Notes under the pieces: generated by a model
The model's input: the letters and a program-made list of their open reading frames with translations, nothing else
Databases searched by the model: none
Told to the model about the DNA's origin: nothing
Shown here: in pieces, positions 28,061 through 39,381 of the stretch
How the letters are laid out: the number at the start of each line of letters is the position of its first letter
How positions within the stretch are numbered: the stretch's first letter is position 1
Made by a program: the position numbers and the translations under genes
Source: an uncultured Lysobacter sp.
GTDB taxonomy: Bacteria > Pseudomonadota > Gammaproteobacteria > Xanthomonadales > Xanthomonadaceae
Direction: 5' to 3'
Length of the DNA: 58,468 nucleotides
Assembly: GCA_946480055.1 (NCBI GenBank)
Contig: CAMLID010000018.1
Location: forward strand, 1-58,468

Positions 28061-30151
28061 ATGTCTCAGCTGTCCTCGCGCCGCATTCGCGTGCACGCCC
28101 TGGCCGCCGCCACGGTAGCCGTACTGGCGTCCAGCGCCATCGCCGCTCCGGCGTTCGCCGCCGGCCGCGTCAACCTTGCCGGCCTGCAGTCTTCCGAGAA
28201 AGTTCAGCGCTTCATCGTCAAGTACAAGGACGGCAGTGCGCCGGCCACCAACGCCACCACCCTGCAGCGCACGCTGAGCACGGCCGCTTCGACCGCCGGC
28301 GCCGGCAAAGCCCTGGGCATCCGCTCGCTGCGCCGCACCGCGCTGGGCGCCGACGTCGTGCGCAGCGATCGCGCGCTCGACCGCGCCGAAGCCGAATCGC
28401 TGATGCGTCAGATCGCCGCCGACTCGAACGTCGAGTACGTCGAAGTCGACAAGCTCAACCACGCTTTCCTGACTCCGAACGACACCCGCTACAGCGAACA
28501 GTGGGGCTATTCGGGCACCTACGGCATCAAGGCCAACCAAGCTTGGGACGTGACCACCGGTACCGGTTCGGTCGTGGCCGTGCTCGACACCGGCATCACC
28601 AGCCACAGCGACCTCAGCGCCAACATCCTGCCGGGCTACGACTTCATCATCGACACCACCGTGTCGAACGACGGCAACGGCCGCGACAGCGATCCCAGCG
28701 ATCCGGGCGACTGGGTCAGCGCCAACCAGTGCGGCGGCACCCACGCTGCCCAGGGTTCGAGCTGGCACGGCACCCATGTCGCCGGCACCATCGCCGCGGT
28801 GACCAACAACGCCAAGGGCGTGGCCGGCGTCGCGCACGGCGCCAAGGTCGTCCCGGTGCGCGTACTCGGCACCTGCGGCGGCTACGACTCCGACATCGCC
28901 GACGCGATCATCTGGGCCTCGGGCGGCACCGTCAGCGGCGTGCCCGCCAACGCCAACCCGGCCGAGGTCATCAACCTCAGCCTCGGCGGTTCCGGCGCCT
29001 GCGGCACCACCACTCAGAACGCGATCAACAGCGCGGTCGGCCGCGGCACCACCCTGGTCATCGCCGCCGGCAACGACAACATCAACGTTTCCGGCGCTTC
29101 GCCGGCGAACTGCAACAACGTCATCGCCGTGGCCTCGATCACCAGCACCGGTGCGCGTTCGAGCTTCTCCAACTACGGCGCGCTGATCGACATCGCCGCT
29201 CCGGGCTCGAACATCCTGTCGACCCTCAACAGCGGTTCGACCACGCCGGGTTCGGAAACCTACGCCTCCTACAACGGCACCTCGATGGCGACCCCGCACG
29301 TCGCCGGCGTCGTCGCGCTGATGCAGGCCGCGGCCACCACGCCCAAGACCCCGGCCGAGATCGAATCGATCATCAAGGCCAACGTCACCGCGTTCCCGTC
29401 GACCCCGTCGCAGACCATCGGCCCGGGCATCCTCAACGCCAAGGCCGCGGTCGACGCCGTCAACGGCACCACCCCGCCGCCGACCGGCGTGCTGACCAAC
29501 GGCACCCCGGTCACCGGACTGTCCGGCAGCGCCGGCACCGAGCTGCGCTACACCCTGGTCGTTCCGGCCGGCGCCAGCGCTCTGAAGTTCGTGACCGCCA
29601 GCGGCAGCGGCGATGCCGATCTGTTCGTGAAGTTCGGCAGCGCGCCGACCACGTCCAGCTACGACTGCAAGTCCGAAGGCAGCACCAACGCCGAGACCTG
29701 CAACATCGCCACGGCCCAGGCCGGCACCTACCACGTGCTGGTGCGCGGCTACTCGACGTTCTCGGGCCTCAGCCTGACCGGTAGCTTCACCACCGGCGGT
29801 GGCGGCGGCACCCAGACCTACAGCAACGCCACCGACTACACCATCAGCGACAACGCCACGGTCGACAGCCCGATCACGGTCTCCGGCCGTACCGGCAACG
29901 CCCCGAGCAACGCTTCGGTGACGGTCGCGATCGTGCACACCTACCAGGGCGACCTGAAGGTGGACCTGGTGGCTCCGGACGGTTCGCTCTACAACATCCA
30001 CAACCGCACCGGCGGCAGCGCCGACAACGTCAACAAGACGGTCACGCTGAATGTGTCGTCCGAAGCGCTGAACGGCACCTGGAATCTGCGCGTCAACGAC
30101 AACGCCGGCGGCGACACCGGCTACATCAACAGCTGGAGCGTCACGTTCTGA
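28061..30151 (+). CDS. Secreted subtilisin-like protease 2 (S8) with PPC and P domains
   Basis: 696 residues. Signal peptide to about residue 34 (APAFA-AG), I9 propeptide (VQRFIVKYKDGSAP to NVEYVEVDK), S8 catalytic domain with Asp176 (VLDTGI), His236 (HGTHVAGTIAA) and Ser408 (GTSMATPHVAG). A bacterial pre-peptidase C-terminal (PPC) domain at about 477-578 (VVPAGASALKFVTASGSGDA, YHVLVRGY) takes the place of the PKD domain of its neighbours. A P domain at 585-696 ends INSWSVTF. Extracellular endopeptidase. The leader carries CGGGGGTTTCA before the ATG and a Clp-type palindrome about 200 bases upstream. Own terminator. Confidence 0.96.
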   Translation: MSQLSSRRIRVHALAAATVAVLASSAIAAPAFAAGRVNLAGLQSSEKVQRFIVKYKDGSAPATNATTLQRTLSTAASTAGAGKALGIRSLRRTALGADVVRSDRALDRAEAESLMRQIAADSNVEYVEVDKLNHAFLTPNDTRYSEQWGYSGTYGIKANQAWDVTTGTGSVVAVLDTGITSHSDLSANILPGYDFIIDTTVSNDGNGRDSDPSDPGDWVSANQCGGTHAAQGSSWHGTHVAGTIAAVTNNAKGVAGVAHGAKVVPVRVLGTCGGYDSDIADAIIWASGGTVSGVPANANPAEVINLSLGGSGACGTTTQNAINSAVGRGTTLVIAAGNDNINVSGASPANCNNVIAVASITSTGARSSFSNYGALIDIAAPGSNILSTLNSGSTTPGSETYASYNGTSMATPHVAGVVALMQAAATTPKTPAEIESIIKANVTAFPSTPSQTIGPGILNAKAAVDAVNGTTPPPTGVLTNGTPVTGLSGSAGTELRYTLVVPAGASALKFVTASGSGDADLFVKFGSAPTTSSYDCKSEGSTNAETCNIATAQAGTYHVLVRGYSTFSGLSLTGSFTTGGGGGTQTYSNATDYTISDNATVDSPITVSGRTGNAPSNASVTVAIVHTYQGDLKVDLVAPDGSLYNIHNRTGGSADNVNKTVTLNVSSEALNGTWNLRVNDNAGGDTGYINSWSVTF

Positions 30152-30192
30152 TCCATAAATTCGCCGGCACGGATGCCGCGAACGCTCTCTCC

Positions 30193-30221
30193 GACCCCGG
30201 CTACGGCCGGGGTCTTTTTTT
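30193..30221 (+). terminator. Terminator after subtilase 2
   Basis: GACCCCGGC-TACG-GCCGGGGTC stem followed by seven T residues. Confidence 0.95.
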
Positions 30222-32645
<2,424 letters not shown>

Positions 32646-32654
32646 TGCAGCACC

Positions 32655-32682
32655 GTCCTCTCCGGCCTCGGCCGGAGAGGAC
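32655..32682 (+). terminator. Terminator hairpin after lysyl-endopeptidase-like gene
   Basis: Perfect 12-bp stem GTCCTCTCCGGC / GCCGGAGAGGAC with a 4-base loop, 9 bases after the stop codon; no T-run. Confidence 0.65.
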
Positions 32683-32867
32683 ACGCCCACGGGAGCGTCG
32701 ATCCCGAACCCGGTACGTCCTCCCGCTCCCGCGCCCCACGCGCAGGGGCGGGAGCCCGCGTGCCTGAGCATTCGATCAAGCACGACTCACCCAATCCTAT
32801 GGATCGGCCCAGGCCGATCGATCGGCACGTTCGCAGCGGGCCCGAGCCCGCACGCCAGGAGACCGCC

Positions 32868-35144
32868 ATGCGCCTCGCCCACGCCGCCCTGCTGCTGCTC
32901 GCCTTCGCCGCCGCGGCCCCCGCCGCCGAAGACGAATCGGTGTTCGTCACCGCCCATTACCGCGACCGCGCGCAATTGCAGCGCATCGCCTCGCGCTTCC
33001 AGCATCTGATCGTCGACCGCGAAGCGCGCACCGTGCGCGTGGAGGCCATGCCCGAGGACATCGCCGCGCTGCGCAGCGCCGGCTTTCGGGTCGAGGTCGA
33101 CGCCGCCGCGACCGAACAGCTGCAGCGCATGCAGTCGGCGATGAAGAACGCGCCGCTGCTGGGCCCGGCCGCGATCCCCGGCTACGCCTGCTATCGCACG
33201 GTCGAAGAGACCTACACCACCATGGACGATCTGGCCGCGGCCAAGCCGAATCTGGCGCGCATCTCCAACATCGGTCCGAGCTGGCAGAAGAGCCGCAACG
33301 CAGCCACCGGTTACGAGATGAAGGTGCTGCGGCTGAGCAACACCGCCACCGACGCGGCGCTGCCGAACAAGCCGACCATGGTCGTGTTCGGTTCCATCCA
33401 CGCCCGCGAGTACACCCCGGCGGAACTGCTCACGCGCTTCGCCGAATGGCTGGTCAACGGCTACGGCAACGACGCCGAAGCGACCTGGCTGATGGACAAC
33501 TTCGCCTTCCAACTGGTGCTGCAGGCCAATCCCGACGGCCGCAAGAAGGCCGAGGCCGGCGCGTCCTGGCGCAAGAACACCGACAACCTCAACGGCAGTT
33601 GCAGCGCCTCGTCCTACGGCGTCGACCTCAACCGCAATTTCCCGTTCCATTGGAACAGCGCCGCCGGCGGTTCCAGCGGCAACGCCTGCGCCGAAACCTA
33701 TCGCGGCCCGGCCAACTCGTCGGAACCGGAAACCCAGAACCTGGTGCGCCTGGTCGCCGGTACCCGCAACGCCAGCGGCGTCTACACCGGCGGCCTCTTC
33801 CCGGACCGCCGCGGCGACGCGGTCGGCAGCGCCGCGCCCGACGACTACCAGGGCCTGTTCTTCGACATCCACAGCTATTCGCAACTGGTGCTGTGGTCCT
33901 GGGGCGACACCACCACGCCGGCGCCGAACAGCGCGCCGCTGCAGACCCTGGGTCGGCGCCTGGCCTACTTCAACAACTACCGCCCGCAGCAGTCCAACGA
34001 GCTCTATGCCACCGACGGCACCACCGACGACACCATGTACGGCCTGCTCGGTGTGCCCAGCTACACGATCGAGCTGGGGGTGGCGTTCTTCGAAAGCTGC
34101 TCGACCTTCCAAAGCTCGACCCTGCCCAACAACCTGCGCGCGCTGCGCTACGCCGCGCGCAACCTGTACGCGCCGTACCAGTATCCGTCCGGGCCCGATA
34201 CCCAGACCGTCGGCGCCTCGGCCGCGAGCGTGCCGGCGGGAACGCCGGTGACGATCACCGCGACCGTCAGCGACGCGGCCTACAACCAGAGCAACGGCAG
34301 CGAGCCGGTGCAGAACATCGCCTCCGCGCGCGCCTACCTCGACGCGCCGCCCTGGGCCGCGGGTGCGGTGCCGATAGCGATGAACGCCAACGACGGCAGC
34401 TACAACGCCAGCACCGAATCGGTGACGGTCTCGGTACCGACCACGGGCCTGAGCCCCGGCGCACACATCGTCTATGTCCAGGCGACCGACGCCGCCGGCA
34501 AGCCCGGCACGCCCAATGCGGTGCGTTTCACCGTCACCGGCAGCGGCGGCAACGCGCCGCCGGTGGCGAACTTCAGTGCTGCCGTCAGCGGCCTGAGCGT
34601 GGCCTTCACCGACAGCTCCAGCGACGGCGACGGCACCATCGTCTCACGCAGCTGGAGCTTCGGCGACGGCAGCACCTCGACTGCGACCAACCCAAGCAAA
34701 ACCTACGCGACCGCCGGCACCTATACCGTCACGCTGACGGTGACCGACGACGATGGCTCCACCAATACCAAGACCGCGGCGGTCGCCGTGGGCACGTCCG
34801 GCGCGCAGACCTACAGCAACGGTACCGACTATCCGATCAACGACAACGCCACCGTCGACAGCCCGATCGCGGTGTCCGGGCGCAGCGGTAACGCCCCCAG
34901 CAACGCCTCGATCAGCGTCAACATCCTGCACAGCTACAAGGGCGATCTGAAGGTCGATCTAGTCGCGCCCGACGGCACGCTCTACAACCTCCACAACCGC
35001 AGCGGCGGCAGCGCCGACAACGTGGTCGGAACGTTCACCAAGGACCTGAGCAGCGAGCCGCTCAACGGCACCTGGAAGCTGCGCGTCAACGACAACGCCA
35101 GCGCCGACACCGGCACCCTCGACAGCTGGAGCATCACCTTCTGA
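32868..35144 (+). CDS. Secreted M14 zinc carboxypeptidase with PKD and P domains
   Basis: 758 residues. Signal peptide (AAAPAA-ED), an N-terminal prodomain (to about residue 105), and an M14 domain with zinc ligands His178 and Glu181 (SIHAREYTP) and His335 (FFDIHSYSQ), the substrate-carboxylate region GVDLNRNFPF, and catalytic Glu402 (YTIELGVAFFE). An Ig-like linker domain (about 445-560), a PKD domain (561-645) and a P domain (646-758, ending LDSWSITF) follow. It would remove C-terminal residues from peptides outside the cell. AGGAGA lies 8 bases before the ATG. Confidence 0.95.
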   Translation: MRLAHAALLLLAFAAAAPAAEDESVFVTAHYRDRAQLQRIASRFQHLIVDREARTVRVEAMPEDIAALRSAGFRVEVDAAATEQLQRMQSAMKNAPLLGPAAIPGYACYRTVEETYTTMDDLAAAKPNLARISNIGPSWQKSRNAATGYEMKVLRLSNTATDAALPNKPTMVVFGSIHAREYTPAELLTRFAEWLVNGYGNDAEATWLMDNFAFQLVLQANPDGRKKAEAGASWRKNTDNLNGSCSASSYGVDLNRNFPFHWNSAAGGSSGNACAETYRGPANSSEPETQNLVRLVAGTRNASGVYTGGLFPDRRGDAVGSAAPDDYQGLFFDIHSYSQLVLWSWGDTTTPAPNSAPLQTLGRRLAYFNNYRPQQSNELYATDGTTDDTMYGLLGVPSYTIELGVAFFESCSTFQSSTLPNNLRALRYAARNLYAPYQYPSGPDTQTVGASAASVPAGTPVTITATVSDAAYNQSNGSEPVQNIASARAYLDAPPWAAGAVPIAMNANDGSYNASTESVTVSVPTTGLSPGAHIVYVQATDAAGKPGTPNAVRFTVTGSGGNAPPVANFSAAVSGLSVAFTDSSSDGDGTIVSRSWSFGDGSTSTATNPSKTYATAGTYTVTLTVTDDDGSTNTKTAAVAVGTSGAQTYSNGTDYPINDNATVDSPIAVSGRSGNAPSNASISVNILHSYKGDLKVDLVAPDGTLYNLHNRSGGSADNVVGTFTKDLSSEPLNGTWKLRVNDNASADTGTLDSWSITF

Positions 35145-35155
35145 CCGTGCACGCG

Positions 35156-35183
35156 CGCCGTTCCGGCCGCGGCCGGAACGGCG
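35156..35183 (+). terminator. Terminator hairpin after M14 gene
   Basis: 28-base perfect palindrome (13-bp stem CGCCGTTCCGGCC) starting 11 bases past the stop; no T-run. Confidence 0.6.
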
Positions 35184-35289
35184 TCGCGGCATCGTCGCCC
35201 GCGCGGCCGGGGCGACCCCCGGTTCCGGCCGTTTTCCCGTCGCGCCCCTCGCTGCTCGATCCCGGGCGCATCCACCAGGAGTCGCACCC

Positions 35290-37188
35290 ATGCAAGCCAC
35301 TTTCACCCCGTTATCCGCCCCGTTGCCCGCGCTGCTCGCGCTGGCCCTCGCCCTGACCGCCGTACCCGCGCTCGCGCAGACCACGCACGACCACGATCAC
35401 GTCCGTCCCGCCGACGCCAGCGACGATCCGTTCGCGCCGGTCTACGTGGTGACCTCGCGCGAAACCTTCGATGCCGGGGTCAAGACCCTGGCGCGCCGAT
35501 CCAGCGCCGTATTCGGCGCCACCGGCGCACCGCTGGTGATCTCGGAAGTGAAGACCCATCAACTGACCGACATCACCCGCCACGTGCACGAGAAGGAACG
35601 CCGCTGCGGCGGTTACTTCGCCTTCTCCAGCCGCGCCGAAGCCGAAGCCTTCGTGCGCAGCGACCGCAGCGCGCAGGCGATGGCCGGCAAGTTCCTGGCC
35701 GCCTACACCATCGACAACCAGGCCACCGTGACGCCCTGGCTGGGCCAGGTCGGCGAAGCCAACATCCGCTCCACGATCAGCCACCTGTCCACCCAGTACC
35801 CGAACCGCTACTACGCCTCGACCACCGGCCGCACCTCGGCCGAATGGATCCGCAATACCTGGCTGGGCCTGGCCAACGGCCGCAGCGACGTCAGCGCCGA
35901 GCTCTACACCGGTTGCACGACCTGCTCGACGCAACCGTCGGTGATCCTGACCATCCAGGGTACGGATCTGCCGAACGAAGTCGTGGTGCTGGGCGCGCAC
36001 CTGGACTCGATCTCCAACTCCGGCAGCGGCAACGCCATGAACGCGCCCGGCGCCGACGACGACGCCTCCGGCATCGCCACCCTCACCGAAGTGCTGCGCA
36101 TCGCCATGGCCAGCGGCTACAAGCCCAAGCGCACGGTCAAGTTCATGGGCTATGCGGCCGAGGAAGTCGGCCTGCGCGGTTCCAAGGCGATCGCGACCTC
36201 GTACCAGAGCCAGGGCGTCAACGTGGTCGCGGCGCTGCAGCTGGACATGACCAACTACCGCACCAGCTCCGATCCGCACGTCAAAGTGATCACCGACTAC
36301 TCCAACGCCGGCATGGTCCAGTTCCTCAAGGACCTGTTCACCTCCTACATGGGCGGTAGCGGCCTCAACCTGGCCACCGAAGCCTGCGGCTACGGTTGCT
36401 CCGACCATGCCTCCTGGACCGCGGCCGGCTATCCGTCGGCGATGTATCACGAGGGCCGGCTGTTCCCGAACCTGCACACCTCCGGCGACACCCTGGCCAA
36501 CATGGGCAACTCGGCCACCAACAGCGTGCCGTTCGCGAAGCTGGGCCTGGCCTTCCTCGGCGAAGCGGCCAAGACGGCGAGCGGCGGCCCGGGCAACAAT
36601 GCGCCGGTGGCGAACTTCAGTTCCTCGGTGTCGGGCCTGACCGCGAACTTCAGCGACAGTTCCACCGACAGCGACGGTTCCATCGTCTCGCGCAGCTGGA
36701 ACTTCGGCGACGGCAGCACCTCGACCGCGACCAACCCGAGCAAGACCTACGGCGCCGCCGGCACCTACACGGTCGCGCTCACCGTCACGGACGACGATGG
36801 CGCCACCAACACCAAGACCGCGTCGGTCACGGTGAACGGCAGCGGCGTGCAGACCTACAGCAACGGCACCGACTACGCGATCAACGACAACGCCACCGTC
36901 AACAGCCCGATCTCGGTGTCCGGCCGCACCGGCAACGCGCCGAGCAACGCTTCGGTGACGGTGAACATCCTGCACAGCTACAAGGGCGATCTGAAAGTCG
37001 ATCTGGTCGCGCCCGACGGCACGCTCTACAACATCCACAACCGCAGCGGCGGCAGCGCCGACAACGTGGTCGGCACGTTCACCTTCAATCTTTCCAGCGA
37101 AGCCCTCAACGGCACCTGGAACCTGCGCGTGAACGACAACGCCAACGCCGATACCGGCCGCATCGACAGCTGGAGCATCACGTTCTGA
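35290..37188 (+). CDS. Secreted M28 aminopeptidase with PKD and P domains
   Basis: 632 residues. Signal peptide (PALA-QT), a propeptide of about 150 residues, and an M28 domain with zinc-site motifs GAHLDS (His237), GADDDASG (256-258), YAAEEVGLRGS (Glu291/292), LQLDMTNY and HTSGDT. CGYGCSDH supplies the disulfide typical of leucyl aminopeptidases of the Vibrio/Aeromonas type. PKD domain about 436-517, P domain 520-632 ending IDSWSITF. It would remove N-terminal residues from peptides outside the cell, complementing the M14 enzyme. CAGGAG precedes the ATG. Confidence 0.95.
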   Translation: MQATFTPLSAPLPALLALALALTAVPALAQTTHDHDHVRPADASDDPFAPVYVVTSRETFDAGVKTLARRSSAVFGATGAPLVISEVKTHQLTDITRHVHEKERRCGGYFAFSSRAEAEAFVRSDRSAQAMAGKFLAAYTIDNQATVTPWLGQVGEANIRSTISHLSTQYPNRYYASTTGRTSAEWIRNTWLGLANGRSDVSAELYTGCTTCSTQPSVILTIQGTDLPNEVVVLGAHLDSISNSGSGNAMNAPGADDDASGIATLTEVLRIAMASGYKPKRTVKFMGYAAEEVGLRGSKAIATSYQSQGVNVVAALQLDMTNYRTSSDPHVKVITDYSNAGMVQFLKDLFTSYMGGSGLNLATEACGYGCSDHASWTAAGYPSAMYHEGRLFPNLHTSGDTLANMGNSATNSVPFAKLGLAFLGEAAKTASGGPGNNAPVANFSSSVSGLTANFSDSSTDSDGSIVSRSWNFGDGSTSTATNPSKTYGAAGTYTVALTVTDDDGATNTKTASVTVNGSGVQTYSNGTDYAINDNATVNSPISVSGRTGNAPSNASVTVNILHSYKGDLKVDLVAPDGTLYNIHNRSGGSADNVVGTFTFNLSSEALNGTWNLRVNDNANADTGRIDSWSITF

Positions 37189-37197
37189 AGCAGGGGC

Positions 37198-37225
37198 AGG
37201 GCGGGCCGCCGCGGCGGCCCGCCCT
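37198..37225 (+). terminator. Terminator hairpin after M28 gene
   Basis: 13-bp perfect stem AGGGCGGGCCGCC / GGCGGCCCGCCCT with a 2-base turn, 10 bases past the stop; no long T-run. Confidence 0.6.
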
Positions 37226-37266
37226 GTGCGCGCGGCCGGTTGCGCGGCGAGCCGCGACCGCAACGC

Positions 37267-37478
37267 GGCGCAATCGACCACCACGACGTCGGCCTGCCGG
37301 CGTCGGACGGCGGCGTCTACGCCCGCACAACCGCAGCGGCGGCAGCGTCGACAATCTGATCCAGACCTACACGCGCAACCTGTCCACGGAAGCGCTCAAT
37401 GGTACTTGGAGACTGCGCGTGCGCGATGCGGCGTCGCTGGACACCGGCTACATCAACAGCTGGAGCGTCACCTTCTGA
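37267..37478 (+). pseudogene. Frameshifted P-domain remnant, right edge of peptidase cluster
   Basis: The first part reads DVGLPASDGGVYAR in one frame, corresponding to the [12 protein letters not shown] segment of intact P domains. A missing base near 37325 then shifts the frame, and [34 protein letters not shown] and INSWSVTF follow up to the stop at 37478. No peptidase or start codon precedes it. The tail is closest to subtilase 2 (DTGYINSWSVTF). It is a decayed gene end. Confidence 0.8.
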
Positions 37479-37521
37479 TCGGCGGCGCCGGACGCGTTGG
37501 CGTCTGAATCTGTCGCGTTTC

Positions 37522-37546
37522 GAGCCCCGGCCTCGCGCCGGGGCTC
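37522..37546 (+). terminator. Terminator hairpin after right P-domain remnant
   Basis: 10-bp stem GAGCCCCGGC / GCCGGGGCTC followed by TGCTTTC; a retained 3' end of the decayed peptidase gene. Confidence 0.6.
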
Positions 37547-37582
37547 TGCTTTCTACTGGTTTCCTTACTGCTGCCGCAAACG

Positions 37583-37609
37583 AAAAACCCCCGGACCGGC
37601 CGGGGGTTT
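37583..37609 (-). terminator. Rho-independent terminator of the asparaginase-domain gene
   Basis: 10-bp stem AAACCCCCGG / CCGGGGGTTT; on the minus strand it is followed by extra T residues, 21 bases after the stop of the next minus-strand gene. Confidence 0.85.
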
Positions 37610-37629
37610 CGGGTCGCGCCGCAGGCGGC

Positions 37630-38115
37630 TCAGATCGGTTCGAAGCGATTGGCGGCGACGTTCTTGCGGACCTTGTTCGGGTCCCAGATGCGGCCGTTCA
37701 TGGCGATGTACACGCCCGGCGGCAACGACTGCACCGCGCCGACCGCGCAGCCGACATTGAACTCGGCATCCGAGCCGCGGAAGCGCGCCGGGCTCAGCGC
37801 GCCGGTCAGGACGATGGTCTTGTCGGTCAGCACGGCCAGCACCTTGGCGGTCTCGACCATGGTGTCGGTGCCGTGGGTGATCAGCACGTGCTTGGCCGGC
37901 TGCGCGGCGATCGCGGCGCGGATCAGCTCGCGGTCGTCGTTGGTGATGTGCAGCGAGTCCTTGCGGATGATCGGGATCACGTTGAACTGGAAGGTCACGC
38001 CCAGCTCGCGCAGGATCCCGCCGATCTGCGGCTCGCCGATCTGGTAGTCGGACTTGTCGTCGAAGTAGATCTTGTCGATCGTGCCGCCGGTGGTGACGAT
38101 GCAGAGCTGGTCCAT
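37630..38115 (-). CDS. Asparaginase-domain protein, short form
   Basis: 161 residues covering only the N-terminal asparaginase domain: IVTTGGTIDKIYFD holds the first catalytic Thr, and LITHGTDTMVETAKVL the second Thr-Asp pair. Full L-asparaginases have about 330 residues and a second domain, absent here. Single-domain forms occur in other proteobacteria, and the gene has a clean stop and terminator, so it is probably functional; activity is unproven. Confidence 0.85.
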   Translation of the reverse strand: MDQLCIVTTGGTIDKIYFDDKSDYQIGEPQIGGILRELGVTFQFNVIPIIRKDSLHITNDDRELIRAAIAAQPAKHVLITHGTDTMVETAKVLAVLTDKTIVLTGALSPARFRGSDAEFNVGCAVGAVQSLPPGVYIAMNGRIWDPNKVRKNVAANRFEPI

Positions 38116-38212
38116 CGAAGCTGGGTCGCGAGGCTGGGGTCCGCGCAATTATAGGCCCGCGCGCATCGCGACCGACGTCGCTCCCGGAAAGCAGCAGGAC
38201 TTACCGGTCCCG

Positions 38213-38247
38213 GCTTTGGGGTAGGAGCGGCGTAAGCCGCGACCGCG
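38213..38247 (+). repeat. Dispersed repeat copy (GGGGTAGG form)
   Basis: CTTTGGGGTAGG plus the core AGCGGCGTAAGCCGC and GACCGCG, in the gap between the asparaginase-domain gene and the DUF2069 gene. Confidence 0.85.
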
Positions 38248-38322
38248 CCCCCCTACCCCAGTCGCAAGTCGCGACCTGGGGCCGCTGCGATCAAGCCTCA
38301 TCGCTCCCACAGGGCGACGCGC

Positions 38323-38664
38323 TCAGGCCGCGGGCTTGCCGCCGAACCGCGACTTCAAACCCGGCAGGCTCGCGGCGAACACTACGATCACGGCCAGAAT
38401 CAGTTCGGCCCAGGCGTACAGGCGTTCGGGCGGGCGCGAATAGGCCACCATCACCCCATGGCTGAACCAGGCCAGCGCCAGCACCGCCGACCAGAAGCCG
38501 GCGCGCGCGCTGCCGCGCAGCACGCCCAGCGCGAGCCAGGCCGGCGGCAGCGCGAACACCGCCAGCGCGCCCCAGGCCGGCGGCGTGCGGCCGCCGAACC
38601 ACAGCGCGTACAGCGCGACCAGGCCGATCAGCGCCAGCGCCAGGACCTTGCGCGCCAGGCTCAT
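38323..38664 (-). CDS. DUF2069 family membrane protein
   Basis: 113 residues with four hydrophobic segments (VLALALIGLVALYALWFG, ALAVFALPPAWLALGVL, AGFWSAVLALAWFSHGVMVAY, LYAWAELILAVIVVFAASLPG). The SHGVM.AY...ER.YA..EL motif is typical of DUF2069. The start overlaps the wrbA stop by 4 bases (ATGA), so the two are translationally coupled, an arrangement common for this family. Function unknown. Confidence 0.88.
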   Translation of the reverse strand: MSLARKVLALALIGLVALYALWFGGRTPPAWGALAVFALPPAWLALGVLRGSARAGFWSAVLALAWFSHGVMVAYSRPPERLYAWAELILAVIVVFAASLPGLKSRFGGKPAA

Positions 38665-39254
38665 CGGCTCACCTTGAGGGTCAGTTCGGCCACGCGCCGG
38701 CCGAGCACGCGCGCGAGCCGCGCTTCGTCCTCGCTGGGCTGCGGGTCGTCCTGGCTGCCGGCGACGTGGCTGGCGCCGTAGGGCGTGCCGCCGCCGCGGG
38801 TGCTGCTGAGCGTGGGTTCGGTGTAGGGAATGCCGAGGATCACGCAGCCGTGGTGCAGCAGCGGCACCATCATCGTCAGCAGGGTCGATTCCTGGCCGCC
38901 GTGCTGGGTCGCGGTCGAGGTGAAGACCGCGGCCGGCTTGCCGACCAGGGTGCCGCTGGCCCACTCCGCGCCCAGGCCGTCCAGCCAGTGCTTCATCGGC
39001 GCGGCCATGTTGCCGAAGCGGGTCGGGCTGCCCAGGACCAGCCCGGCGCATTCGACCAGGTCGCGCGATTCGACGTAGGGCGCGCCGTCTTCGGGCACCG
39101 GTGGTGCCGCGGTCTGGGTCACGGCCGCGACCGGGGGCACCGTGCGCAGCCGCGCCTGCACGCCCTCGACCTCGCCGATGCCGCGCGCCATCTGGCGCGC
39201 CAGCCGCGCCACCGATCCGCCGCGGCTGTAGTAGAGCACCAGAACTTCGGTCAT
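38661..39254 (-). CDS. wrbA: NAD(P)H:quinone oxidoreductase WrbA
   Basis: 197 residues of flavodoxin fold. The FMN phosphate loop is YYSRGGSVARLARQ, and GSPTRFGNMAAPMKHWLD and STATQHGGQESTLLTMM are WrbA signatures. It reduces quinones by two electrons, which avoids radical formation. The ATG follows CAGGAG; the open frame further upstream is not used. It forms an operon with the DUF2069 gene. Confidence 0.95.
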   Translation of the reverse strand: MTEVLVLYYSRGGSVARLARQMARGIGEVEGVQARLRTVPPVAAVTQTAAPPVPEDGAPYVESRDLVECAGLVLGSPTRFGNMAAPMKHWLDGLGAEWASGTLVGKPAAVFTSTATQHGGQESTLLTMMVPLLHHGCVILGIPYTEPTLSSTRGGGTPYGASHVAGSQDDPQPSEDEARLARVLGRRVAELTLKVSR

Positions 39255-39381
39255 CGCATTCTCCTGTTGCGGGTAAGCATAGTGGCTGCGCGGCCGCGCT
39301 TGCGAGCCAGTCGGCTTCCGCCTCGCCCAAACACGATCCCTGCATGCCCTGCGCACGCGCCATCGGTTACCCTCCGGGGCG

